A DNA stretch of 54,364 bases from Oscillospiraceae bacterium (GTDB lineage: Bacteria; Bacillota; Clostridia; Oscillospirales; JAAYXM01), in the NCBI GenBank assembly GCA_017409405.1, contig JAFQSU010000025.1, positions 1 through 54,364 of the forward strand. The letters run 5' to 3'. The translations under genes were made by a program, and so were the position numbers. A model generated the notes under the pieces. That model saw only the letters and a list, made by a program, of their open reading frames with translations. It did not search any database and was not told where the DNA came from. This document shows, piece after piece, positions 18,539 to 26,588 of this stretch (its first letter is position 1; each line of letters opens with the position of its first letter).

Positions 18539-19735
18539 ATGAAGATTTGCGGTATTGTTTGCGAATACAACCCCTTTCACAACGGTCATATGTACCATAT
18601 TGAAGAAACGCGAAAGCTCGGAATGGACGGAATTGTATGCATAATGAGCGGAAACTTTGTCCAGCGCGGCGACTTTGCAATAATGCAAAAGCATGCCCGT
18701 GCAGAAGCTGCTGTCCGCGGCGGTGCAGATGTTGTGATTGAGCTTCCGATTCCGTGGGCTATCGCTTCGGCAGAGCGTTTCGCATCAGGTGCCGTGTCGC
18801 TTATGGATTCACTCGGTGTCGTTTCTCACATTTCATTCGGAGCCGAGACACAAAATCTCGTAAATATTGTACAAACTGCGAAAATTCTCACGGATGATGC
18901 TTTCTCTGAGCTTATACTCAAAGAGTATGCAAGCGGTATCTCGTTTGCCCGCGCCCGTGAGCTTGCTCTGGAAAAGATTTCGCCCGAGCTATCGGATGTT
19001 TTAAAAACACCCAATAATATACTTGCGGTTGAATACGTAAAGGCACTGCTGCGCCGAAAATCCGACATAACCCCAATCGCAGTAGAGCGTACCGGTGCCA
19101 TGCATGACGGCAGCAGCTTCACTGACAATATCGCCTCTGCATCATACATAAGAGAGCTATCTGAAAGCGGAAAGCCGTTTTCTGACTATATTCCCGAATC
19201 TGCAAGCGAGATTTTCAGGCGTGAATGCGAAAACGGAAATGCCCCCATGTTTATAAAGTCTGCGGACAGCGCAATACTCGCATCCTTAAAACGTCTGTCG
19301 GCAGATGATTTCCTCTCGTGCAGTGATGTCTCCGAAGGGCTTGAACACAGGCTTTTTGATGCAGTGTCAAGCAGTGTCACCTTACAGCAAACCTGTGAGC
19401 TTGCAAAGACAAAGCGCTATGCCTATGCAAGAATCCGAAGAATCTTATTAAACGCATTTCTCGGAATAAAGGCAGAGCATCTCAGCTCAGATGTTCCCTA
19501 CGCACGAATTCTTGCTTTTAACGATACCGGGAGGACTATAATCAAAAAGGCTAAAAAGTGTTCGCAAGTTCCGATAATAACAAAGCCCTCGGCAATAAAA
19601 AACGAGAGCAAAACGGTAAACGACCTTTTTGCTCTCGAAAAACGCGCTGATGATATATATTCGCTCTTTATGAAAAATCCGACGGCTCAGGGAAGCACAT
19701 TTACAAGCTCACCACTCTATATCAAAGAGCCATAA
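18539..19735 (+). CDS. tmcAL: tRNA(Met) cytidine acetate ligase TmcAL (YlbM family)
   Basis: Activates acetate with ATP to form N4-acetylcytidine at the wobble base of elongator tRNA-Met. 398 residues. The nucleotidyltransferase motif HNGH appears in VCEYNPFHNGHMYHIEETRK split across the first 27 residues, followed by MSGNFVQRGDFAIM and GGADVVIELP. Ending pattern SDVPYARILAFNDTGR is typical. AAAGGATG lies 8 bp before the ATG at 18539; the frame is open to 18464 but that part lies in AT-rich leader DNA. The acetate link is notable next to divergent ackA. Its last 14 bp overlap the end of murD. Confidence 0.93.
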   Translation: MKICGIVCEYNPFHNGHMYHIEETRKLGMDGIVCIMSGNFVQRGDFAIMQKHARAEAAVRGGADVVIELPIPWAIASAERFASGAVSLMDSLGVVSHISFGAETQNLVNIVQTAKILTDDAFSELILKEYASGISFARARELALEKISPELSDVLKTPNNILAVEYVKALLRRKSDITPIAVERTGAMHDGSSFTDNIASASYIRELSESGKPFSDYIPESASEIFRRECENGNAPMFIKSADSAILASLKRLSADDFLSCSDVSEGLEHRLFDAVSSSVTLQQTCELAKTKRYAYARIRRILLNAFLGIKAEHLSSDVPYARILAFNDTGRTIIKKAKKCSQVPIITKPSAIKNESKTVNDLFALEKRADDIYSLFMKNPTAQGSTFTSSPLYIKEP

Positions 19736-21101
19736 CAAGCTCACGGAAGCGCTCTCCGCGAAGCATGAAGTTTTTGAACATGTCAAACGATGCACATGCA
19801 GGAGACAGCGTGACTATATCTCCGCTTTGTGCGGCAGCAGAAGCGGCATTTACGGCATCCTCAAACGAATTGCACATAATTATCGGAAGCTCTTCCCTGC
19901 TATACCCCGCAGTTGATTCAACTGCGGTCTTTATTTTCTCTGCAGTCGCACCTACAAGCACCAATGTTTTTACATATTCAAGTGCCGCAGGTCCCAGCTC
20001 GTCAAACGGGATATTTTTATCATACCCTCCGGCAATGAGAATTACCTTTCTGTTAAAAGCACGAAGCCCTGCTATCGTCCTTGTCGGGCTTGAGGCAATG
20101 GAGTCGTTATAATACTTTACACCGTGAAGCTCTCTTACAAGCTCCATACGGTGCTCAACACCGCCGAACTCACGTGCCGTCGAGACTATATCTTCTTTTG
20201 AAACCAAGCCCTCTGTTGCGGCGATTGCCGCCATGTAGTTTTCGACATTGTGCATACCCGGAATTTTAATATCCGAAAGTGCCAGAATACGCTCACCTTC
20301 TCCGTCCGCTCTTCTGACAACGTATCCGTCTTCTATGCAATATCCGTTATCGAGAATTGTTTTTGAAGAGAATAAGGTCGCTCTTTTACCAAGCTCTTCG
20401 GCAATGCCTCTTGTAATTTCGTTGTCAAAGTTAAGAACAACTCTGCCGCAAGAATTTTTGAAAATACTTTTTTTAGCTTCTGTATACTCTTCCATTGACT
20501 TATGAACATCAAGGTGATTGGGCGTAATATTGGTAATGACGGAAATGTCTGTCCCGTACTTTATATTCATAAGCTGAAACGAGGAAAGCTCAATTACCGC
20601 AAAATCATCCTCACGCATTTCCCCTGCATCGGGCAGAAGCGGACGACCTATGTTTCCCCCGACATGACAGCACTTGCCTGCACGCTTTAAAAGCTCACCC
20701 ACAACGGTAGTGGTTGTTGTCTTTCCGTCACTGCCTGTTATACCTATACTCGTGCATGGACACAGCTTAAGAAACTGTTCCATTTCCGTTGTGACGATGC
20801 TTCCCTCTTTTTCTGCCTCAATAAGCTCAGGTACATCGTATCTCATACCCGGTGTTTTGAAGATGATTTCTATCCCGGAAAGCTGAGTGAGATACTTCTC
20901 TCCAAGACAAAATTCTGCACCTCTTCCACGAAACTCAGACAGAAGAGCCTCATCCTGGTCTTCTTTTTTGTCGCAAATCAAAACAGAAGCACCAGCATCC
21001 AGAAGCAGACGGATAAGCGGAGTATTGCTTACCCCCATACCTATTACGGCACACCTTCTGCCCCTTACACTATCCAAAAATGCTGAAAATTGAGCGTTCA
21101 T
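19722..21101 (-). CDS. murD: UDP-N-acetylmuramoylalanine--D-glutamate ligase
   Basis: Cytoplasmic peptidoglycan precursor ligase adding D-Glu. 459 residues with the three Mur ligase domains: Rossmann-like UDP-binding (CAVIGMGVSNTPLIRLL), central ATPase with GITGSDGKTTTTTVVGEL near 110 and ITPNHLDVH near 185, and the C-terminal domain with NDSIASSPT near 325 and GGYDKNIPFDEL near 350. The ATG at 21101 follows GGGAGGGG by 5 bp; an open frame to 21134 has no supporting site. The 3' end overlaps tmcAL by 14 bp, tail to tail, with no terminator seen. A terminator upstream isolates it from the HPr-like gene. Confidence 0.96.
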   Translation of the reverse strand: MNAQFSAFLDSVRGRRCAVIGMGVSNTPLIRLLLDAGASVLICDKKEDQDEALLSEFRGRGAEFCLGEKYLTQLSGIEIIFKTPGMRYDVPELIEAEKEGSIVTTEMEQFLKLCPCTSIGITGSDGKTTTTTVVGELLKRAGKCCHVGGNIGRPLLPDAGEMREDDFAVIELSSFQLMNIKYGTDISVITNITPNHLDVHKSMEEYTEAKKSIFKNSCGRVVLNFDNEITRGIAEELGKRATLFSSKTILDNGYCIEDGYVVRRADGEGERILALSDIKIPGMHNVENYMAAIAATEGLVSKEDIVSTAREFGGVEHRMELVRELHGVKYYNDSIASSPTRTIAGLRAFNRKVILIAGGYDKNIPFDELGPAALEYVKTLVLVGATAEKIKTAVESTAGYSREELPIIMCNSFEDAVNAASAAAQSGDIVTLSPACASFDMFKNFMLRGERFRELVMAL

Positions 21102-21132
21102 AAGCCCCTCCCGAATAATTCCTGATAAAAAC

Positions 21133-21164
21133 AATCAGGCAACCGAGAAAACGGCTGCCGGATT
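21133..21164 (-). terminator. Terminator after the HPr-like gene
   Basis: On the minus strand a 13-bp stem with one mismatch (21152-21164 with 21133-21145) is followed by GTTTTTATC. It separates the HPr-like gene from murD, which lies on the same strand. Confidence 0.65.
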
Positions 21165-21177
21165 ATCCTTTGTGTTA

Positions 21178-21417
21178 TCAGTCTTCAACAATTATATCCT
21201 TAACAGCTTCGCGGAATGTTTTGTATTCTTCCTCGGTGCCGTTGACGGAAACCGTGACCGGCTTTGTAAGGTCAATGCTGAAAATACCCATGATTGACTT
21301 TGCGTCAATAACGTATCTGCCGGAGATAATGTCGATATCGCACATCTGAGAGCATGCTGCATTGACAAAATTTTTAACCTCGTTGATAGATGACAGTGTA
21401 ATCTTGAAATTGTACAT
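21178..21417 (-). CDS. HPr/Crh-like protein lacking the His15 phosphorylation site
   Basis: 79-residue HPr-fold protein. The region around HPr Ser46 is well kept: VIDAKSIMGIFSIDL, near residues 36-50. The segment that in HPr carries the active histidine (G-x-H-A-R-P) reads SSINEVKNFVNA, with no histidine at all in the protein. It therefore cannot act as a PTS phosphocarrier from His15, but it could be a regulatory form like Bacillus Crh, whose residue 15 is Gln and whose Ser46 is phosphorylated by HPr kinase. AAAGGAG lies 10 bp before the ATG. It is divergent from mtaB-murB-rapZ-yvcK-whiA. Function inferred. Confidence 0.85.
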   Translation of the reverse strand: MYNFKITLSSINEVKNFVNAACSQMCDIDIISGRYVIDAKSIMGIFSIDLTKPVTVSVNGTEEEYKTFREAVKDIIVED

Positions 21418-21465
21418 AATTTAAAACTCCTTTCAAATTTGTATTGCTATTTTGTACACAAATAA

Positions 21466-21494
21466 AGTATAATACTTTTGAAAGCTTTTTTCAA
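21466..21494 (-). promoter_or_regulatory. Promoter of the HPr-like gene
   Basis: Minus-strand TTGAAA (21489-21494) and TATACT (21466-21471), 17-bp spacer, about 48 bp before the ATG. Confidence 0.65.
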
Positions 21495-21523
21495 CTACTT
21501 CTATGATATTTTTAGGTGAATTT

Positions 21524-22819
21524 ATGAATATTGCATTTCACACACTCGGATGTAAAGTAAATCAATTCGAAACGCAGGCACTTGAAATTCTGCTGTCCCA
21601 AAAAAATCATACCGTTACGGATGACCTTTCGACTGCAGATGTTATAGTCGTAAACACCTGTACCGTCACTTCCGTAAGCGATCAGAAATCACGCAGAATT
21701 ATAAGGCATTTTGCAAAAACCTACCCGAATGCAAAAATCGCAGTCTGCGGATGCCTTTCACAGCTGAATCCCGAAAGCATCCGTGAAATCCCCGGAGTTG
21801 CTTTGGTTTCAGGCACCTCGGACAAGCACACCTTTGCCGATAAAATAGATGCACTTTCATCTGTAAATACCGAAAGCTTTACACCCGACAAGCCCCTTTC
21901 ACGAAGGAGCTTTGAACAGCTTCCTGCCGGCGGTCTTCACGGTCACACACGCGCAATGCTGAAAATAGAAGACGGCTGCTGCAATTTCTGCTCATACTGC
22001 ATAATCCCCTACTCGAGAGGTTCCGTCCGCTCAATGCCGATGGCAGATATCCTGGCTGAATGTAAAAAAATATCCGTGCAAGCCTACCGTGAGGTTGTTA
22101 TTACCGGAATAGAAATTTCTTCATACGGCCGTGACTTATCCCCCAGGGCTTCACTTGAAGATGCTGTTGCAATGCTGTGTTCGGAATTCCCGAGCATTCG
22201 CTTCAGACTTGGTTCCATTGAACCGAGAACTATCACCGAGACATTTTGTGAAAAGCTTAAAAGCTTTACAAATCTGTGTCCGCATTTTCACCTTTCAATG
22301 CAGAGCGGTTGCGACGAAACGCTCGCTCGGATGAACAGAAAATATGACACCGAACGATTTTTTGAATCAATATCTCTTTTAAGAAGGTATTTTGAAAACT
22401 GCGCTATAACAACTGATATGATAGTCGGTTTCCCCGGCGAGACCGAGGACGAATTTTCAAAAACCCTTGATTTTATCGAAAAGTGTGCCTTTTCTTCGAT
22501 GCACATCTTCCCATATTCCAAGCGCAACGGCACACCTGCCGCAAAGATGCCCGACCAGATCACAAAAGCCGAAAAAAGCAGCCGTGCAAAGCGTGCATCT
22601 GAAATCGCCAAAGCACTTTCCGAGAACTATCTCAAAGAACAGCTCGGCCGTACTTTGTCCGTATTATTCGAAGAGGTCTGCGACGGCTTCTGGAGCGGTC
22701 ATGCAATGAACTATAGCCGAATATACGTTAAAAGCGAGGAAAACTTAAAAAACAAGACGCTTGATGTTTACGTCACCTCCCTTTTCCGCGACGGACTTTG
22801 CGGAGAAATAGTTTCTTAA
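21524..22819 (+). CDS. mtaB: tRNA (N6-threonylcarbamoyladenosine(37)-C2)-methylthiotransferase MtaB
   Basis: Radical-SAM enzyme that adds a methylthio group to t6A37 in ANN-decoding tRNAs. 431 residues. The N-terminal MTTase domain binds a [4Fe-4S] cluster through the cysteines in TLGCKVNQFET, VVNTCTVT and VCGCLSQ. The radical-SAM domain carries CCNFCSYC near 155, fitting CxxxCxxC with an extra cysteine. A C-terminal TRAM domain follows (about 370-430). TAGGTGA is 5 bp before the ATG at 21524; the upstream start at 21503 lacks a site. First gene of the seven-gene plus-strand run. Confidence 0.93.
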   Translation: MNIAFHTLGCKVNQFETQALEILLSQKNHTVTDDLSTADVIVVNTCTVTSVSDQKSRRIIRHFAKTYPNAKIAVCGCLSQLNPESIREIPGVALVSGTSDKHTFADKIDALSSVNTESFTPDKPLSRRSFEQLPAGGLHGHTRAMLKIEDGCCNFCSYCIIPYSRGSVRSMPMADILAECKKISVQAYREVVITGIEISSYGRDLSPRASLEDAVAMLCSEFPSIRFRLGSIEPRTITETFCEKLKSFTNLCPHFHLSMQSGCDETLARMNRKYDTERFFESISLLRRYFENCAITTDMIVGFPGETEDEFSKTLDFIEKCAFSSMHIFPYSKRNGTPAAKMPDQITKAEKSSRAKRASEIAKALSENYLKEQLGRTLSVLFEEVCDGFWSGHAMNYSRIYVKSEENLKNKTLDVYVTSLFRDGLCGEIVS

Positions 22820-22874
22820 TGAACAAAAGTATGTTATAATATTTTTATAATTTTATTTAAAGGAATGTCAGTCT

Positions 22875-23768
22875 ATGTATAAATCCGTAATTCCCCTTTT
22901 ACAAAACATTCCGGAGCTTTCTGTTTCAGAAAATGAGCTCATGTCAAATCATACAACCTTCAAGATAGGCGGCCCTGCCCGTTTGTTTCTTGATGCATAC
23001 TCAAGCGATGCTGCTCTGCGCTGCCTTGATACACTCAATACACATGGCATTTCTCCCTTTATTTTAGGGAAAGGCAGTAATCTCTTGGTTTCAGACACCG
23101 GCTTTAACGGAGTTGTTCTTAAGCTCTCATGCAATAAAGTGACAGTCTCGGGAGAACATATTTACGCAGAGGCCGGAGCGCTTCTTTCCTCTGTTGCATC
23201 AGTAGCACACAAAAACTCTCTCGGTGGCTTTGAATTTGCGCACGGTATCCCCGGAACAGTCGGCGGTGCCGTTGTAATGAATGCAGGTGCATACGGCGGC
23301 GAAATCGCCCAAGTTCTCACCGAAAGCACGTACGTTTCAGACGGAAAAGTTTTTACCGTTGCAAACTCCTCACATAATTTCGGATACAGAACAAGCATTT
23401 ACAAGAAAAATCCGGGTTTCACCGTTATATCTGCAGAATTTAAGCTCTTTAAAGGTGAACAAGACAGCATAGCCTTCAAGATGCGCGAGCTTTCAGAGAA
23501 GCGCCGTGACAAGCAGCCGCTTGAGTACCCCAGTGCCGGCAGTGTTTTCAAGCGTCCCGAAGGAAATTTCGCAGGCGCGCTCATCGAGCAATGCGGTCTC
23601 AAGGGCTTTAGTATAGGCGGTGCAGAGGTTTCTGAAAAACACGCAGGGTTTATTATAAACATCGGCGGTGCTACCTGCGACGATGTAAAAAGACTCATTG
23701 AACACATTCAATCCGTTGTTCTAAACCGCACCGGTATAAGCCTTGAATGTGAAATATGCTTTATATAA
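22875..23768 (+). CDS. murB: UDP-N-acetylenolpyruvoylglucosamine reductase
   Basis: FAD-dependent reductase that makes UDP-MurNAc. 297 residues, type II as in Bacillus. FAD-binding pieces are LGKGSNLLVSD near 57, FAHGIPGTVGGAVVMNAGAY near 118, and the catalytic serine segment YPSAGSVFKRP near 218. C-terminal ISLECEICFI ends in the usual conserved glutamate region. AAAGGA lies 10 bp before the ATG. Nineteen bp separate it from rapZ. A possible extra promoter with TATAAT near 22835 has no good -35 box. Confidence 0.96.
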   Translation: MYKSVIPLLQNIPELSVSENELMSNHTTFKIGGPARLFLDAYSSDAALRCLDTLNTHGISPFILGKGSNLLVSDTGFNGVVLKLSCNKVTVSGEHIYAEAGALLSSVASVAHKNSLGGFEFAHGIPGTVGGAVVMNAGAYGGEIAQVLTESTYVSDGKVFTVANSSHNFGYRTSIYKKNPGFTVISAEFKLFKGEQDSIAFKMRELSEKRRDKQPLEYPSAGSVFKRPEGNFAGALIEQCGLKGFSIGGAEVSEKHAGFIINIGGATCDDVKRLIEHIQSVVLNRTGISLECEICFI

Positions 23769-23787
23769 ACAAAAGGATGTGTAACGT

Positions 23788-24648
23788 ATGGATTTTTTCA
23801 TAATTTCAGGTATGTCCGGTGCCGGCAAAAGCCGAGCCGCCTCTGTTCTTGAGGATATGGGGTTTTATTGCGTTGATAACATGCCCCCCGAGCTCATTCC
23901 CAAATTTGCAGAAATGTGTATAGCCGCAAACAGTCGCTTTTCACATGTTGCGCTTGTCACGGACATTCGTGCAGGTCTTGATTTCTCTGCACTTTTTGAA
24001 GCACTCGACAGTGTTAAATCACTTGACTGCAACTATAAAATTTTATATTTTGAAGCTTCAACGGATGTCATAATAAAGCGATACAAAGAGACACGCAGAC
24101 GGCATCCGCTCTTTGTAGAGGGAACCACAATAGAACAAATCATTCAGAAGGAAAGCGAAATGCTCGCCGGTGTACGTGCCCGTGCCGATTATATAATAGA
24201 CACATCCTCACTCACCGCCGCAGCTCTCAGAGAACGTCTTATTCACTTTTTTGAAGACAACTCTCTCCGTGACCAGTCAATGATTATTAACGTGTCCTCT
24301 TTCGGCTTCAAATACGGTATACCGGCAGATGCTGACCTTGTTTTCGATGTGCGTTTTCTTCCGAATCCGTACTATGACATATCCCTTCGTTCAAAAACAG
24401 GACTTGAGCCGGATGTGTATAATTACGTTATGAAATGGCAACAGACAACCGACTTTCTTACACATTTGTATAAGCTTATAGATTTTCTTATCCCCCAGTA
24501 TATTGAAGAGGGCAAAACCTCGCTCAACATCGCTATCGGCTGTACAGGCGGTAAACACCGCTCAGTAGCTCTGACAGAAAAACTCGGCTCCTATATCTCC
24601 TCACGAGGTTATAAGACCGTAAATCTGCACAGAGATTATATGCGGTAA
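23788..24648 (+). CDS. rapZ: RapZ-family P-loop nucleotide-binding protein (YvcJ)
   Basis: 286 residues, normal length. P-loop GMSGAGKS at residues 8-15, then VLEDMGFYCVDNMPPELI, and the C-terminal domain motif AIGCTGGKHRSVALTEKL near 250. In Escherichia coli RapZ binds GlmZ sRNA and controls glucosamine-6-phosphate synthesis; in Bacillus YvcJ is a GTP/ATP-binding protein affecting competence. The E. coli RNA partner is not expected here. It is directly between murB and yvcK, with 19-bp gaps on both sides, in the conserved envelope/carbon cluster. Confidence 0.95.
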   Translation: MDFFIISGMSGAGKSRAASVLEDMGFYCVDNMPPELIPKFAEMCIAANSRFSHVALVTDIRAGLDFSALFEALDSVKSLDCNYKILYFEASTDVIIKRYKETRRRHPLFVEGTTIEQIIQKESEMLAGVRARADYIIDTSSLTAAALRERLIHFFEDNSLRDQSMIINVSSFGFKYGIPADADLVFDVRFLPNPYYDISLRSKTGLEPDVYNYVMKWQQTTDFLTHLYKLIDFLIPQYIEEGKTSLNIAIGCTGGKHRSVALTEKLGSYISSRGYKTVNLHRDYMR

Positions 24649-24667
24649 GCATTAGTGGTGAACTGAT

Positions 24668-25651
24668 ATGAATAATTCAATAAATCAAACATCTCACGGC
24701 ATTGTTGCCATCGGCGGCGGAACAGGTCTTTCCACAATGCTCCGAGGCTTAAAAAAGCACACAGATGACATAACCGCAATCGTTGCAGTGTCCGACGACG
24801 GCGGAGGAAGCGGAATACTCCGCACCGACCTTAACATGCTTCCGCCCGGAGATATACGAAACTGCATAATTGCGCTTTCAAACACAGAACAGCTTATGTC
24901 AAAACTGCTCTCATACCGTTTTCATGACGGTGTACTTAACGGTCAGAGCTTCGGAAACCTTTTTCTCGCGGCTCTCAATCAGGTAACGGGTTCTTTTTAT
25001 CAGTCCGTCCGCTATATGAGCAACATCCTCGCCATTACGGGACGGGTTCTGCCGGTTACCACGGAGGATGTCCATATAGAGGCAGAATTTGAAAACGGTA
25101 CGGTGGTTCGCGGAGAGTCGAACATAAACACTCAGAAAAGGCTCATGGACTCTCCTATCCGTCATATACGCATGATACCCGAAAACCCAAAGGCACTGTC
25201 AGATACAATCAGTGCCATAACAAACGCAAAGCTTCTGATTTTCGGTCCCGGAAGTCTTTATACAAGCGTCATTCCAAACCTTCTTGTAGACGGCATTGTA
25301 GATGCAGTACGCGCATCCTCCGCAAGAAAGGTTTATGTCTGTAATGTCATGACGCAGGACGGTGAAACCGAAAACTATACTGCCATTGACCATGTAAAGG
25401 CACTGTTTGAGCATTCCTACGACATGCTTTTTGACACCTGCATCGTAAACAGTGCAGAAGTTTCCGGAGAGCTTCGCAAGAAATACGCCGAGGAAGGCGC
25501 CGAACCCATGCCCGTAAATGAGGATGCCTTCCGCAAAATTGGTCTTAAGCTCATATCAAAGCCTCTTATATCTGACAATACCCCACTTGCAAGACATGAC
25601 CCTGACAAGCTTGCAGAGGTTCTTATGTCGATATACCGCGGCGAATTATAA
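24668..25651 (+). CDS. yvcK: YvcK/gluconeogenesis factor, UDP-sugar-binding envelope regulator
   Basis: 327-residue protein of the CofD-like family. Signatures: VAIGGGTGLSTMLRGLKK near 13, VSDDGGGSGILR near 43, MLPPGDIRNCI near 57, and FGPGSLYTSVIPNLLV near 195. YvcK binds UDP-GlcNAc, is needed for growth on gluconeogenic carbon sources and for cell shape in Bacillus, and is phosphorylated by PASTA kinases, the same signalling route as IreB elsewhere in this window. A GTGGTGA site lies 7 bp before the ATG. Confidence 0.95.
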   Translation: MNNSINQTSHGIVAIGGGTGLSTMLRGLKKHTDDITAIVAVSDDGGGSGILRTDLNMLPPGDIRNCIIALSNTEQLMSKLLSYRFHDGVLNGQSFGNLFLAALNQVTGSFYQSVRYMSNILAITGRVLPVTTEDVHIEAEFENGTVVRGESNINTQKRLMDSPIRHIRMIPENPKALSDTISAITNAKLLIFGPGSLYTSVIPNLLVDGIVDAVRASSARKVYVCNVMTQDGETENYTAIDHVKALFEHSYDMLFDTCIVNSAEVSGELRKKYAEEGAEPMPVNEDAFRKIGLKLISKPLISDNTPLARHDPDKLAEVLMSIYRGEL

Positions 25652-25667
25652 AAACAAAGGTGAAATT

Positions 25668-26588
25668 ATGACTTTTTCTGCCAGAATAAAAGAAGAGCTT
25701 TGCACTCTTCCGATAAAAAATCCCGAATCTGCGCTTGCCGAGTGTTGCGGTATGATTCTGTTTGCAAATTCAACAAAAAGCGACAGAGTAAAGATAATTA
25801 CCGAAAACAAGAACATAGCAACACGTGCATCCTGGCTTTTAAAAAGTCTTTTCGGGTTTGATTTTGACAAAAAAATCGTCCCTGCATCTTCTCAGAAAAA
25901 ATATAATCTTATAATCGACATACCGACAAAGCTCGCAGAGATTTTCGATGCTCTCGGTATTGACCCAAGGATTTCTCTGCGTCTTAACGCCGCAATAATC
26001 GAAACCGATGAATGCCGCGCTGCATTCTGCCGAGGTGCGTTTCTCACCGGCGGTTCTGTGACCGACCCCGAATCAGGGTATCATCTTGAGCTTGTCACCT
26101 CGCACAGCAACCTGAGCCGTGAGGTTATTTCGCTTCTTTTGGAGCTTAACCTTCCGGCAAAGCTCACATTCCGTAAATCAAATAATATAATTTACTTTAA
26201 GGAAAGCGGAAACATTGAGGATTTTCTGACTCGCATAGGTGCTCCCCTTTCAGCGCTCGACCTTATGCAGACGAAGCTCTTCAAGGACGTGAGAAACCGC
26301 GTTAACCGAAAGGTCAACTGCGAAATGGCAAATTTGTCAAAGACTGCCGATGCTGCCAAGGCACAAATTAGCGCAATTAAAATTATTTCGGAAAGACGTG
26401 GGCTCGAATCCCTGCCCTCACAGCTTCGTGAGGCAGCAGAGCTTCGGCTTCAAAACCCCGAGCTGTCACTTTCCGAGCTTGCAAAGCTTACAAACGGTCA
26501 GGTAGGGCGTTCAGGACTCAACCACAGATTAAACAAAATTTTAAACCTCGCCGAAGAAATAAACTCTCGAAAGGATGCACAAAGCTGA
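25668..26588 (+). CDS. whiA: DNA-binding protein WhiA
   Basis: 306-residue protein with an N-terminal degenerate LAGLIDADG homing-endonuclease-like fold (two repeats, including RAAFCRGAFLTGGSVTDP near 115) and a C-terminal helix-turn-helix (about 220-305; LSLSELAKLTNGQVGRSGLNHRL). In Bacillus it affects cell division and fatty acid composition; in Streptomyces it is a sporulation regulator. The frame is open back to 25518, but AAAGGTGA 6 bp before the ATG at 25668 decides the start. Its stop overlaps the dnaE start by one base. Confidence 0.95.
   Translation: MTFSARIKEELCTLPIKNPESALAECCGMILFANSTKSDRVKIITENKNIATRASWLLKSLFGFDFDKKIVPASSQKKYNLIIDIPTKLAEIFDALGIDPRISLRLNAAIIETDECRAAFCRGAFLTGGSVTDPESGYHLELVTSHSNLSREVISLLLELNLPAKLTFRKSNNIIYFKESGNIEDFLTRIGAPLSALDLMQTKLFKDVRNRVNRKVNCEMANLSKTADAAKAQISAIKIISERRGLESLPSQLREAAELRLQNPELSLSELAKLTNGQVGRSGLNHRLNKILNLAEEINSRKDAQS

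Noticed and set aside
25518..25667. Extended WhiA start overlapping yvcK
   Set aside because: The extra 50 residues are a shadow of yvcK; a good ribosome site and family length support 25668.
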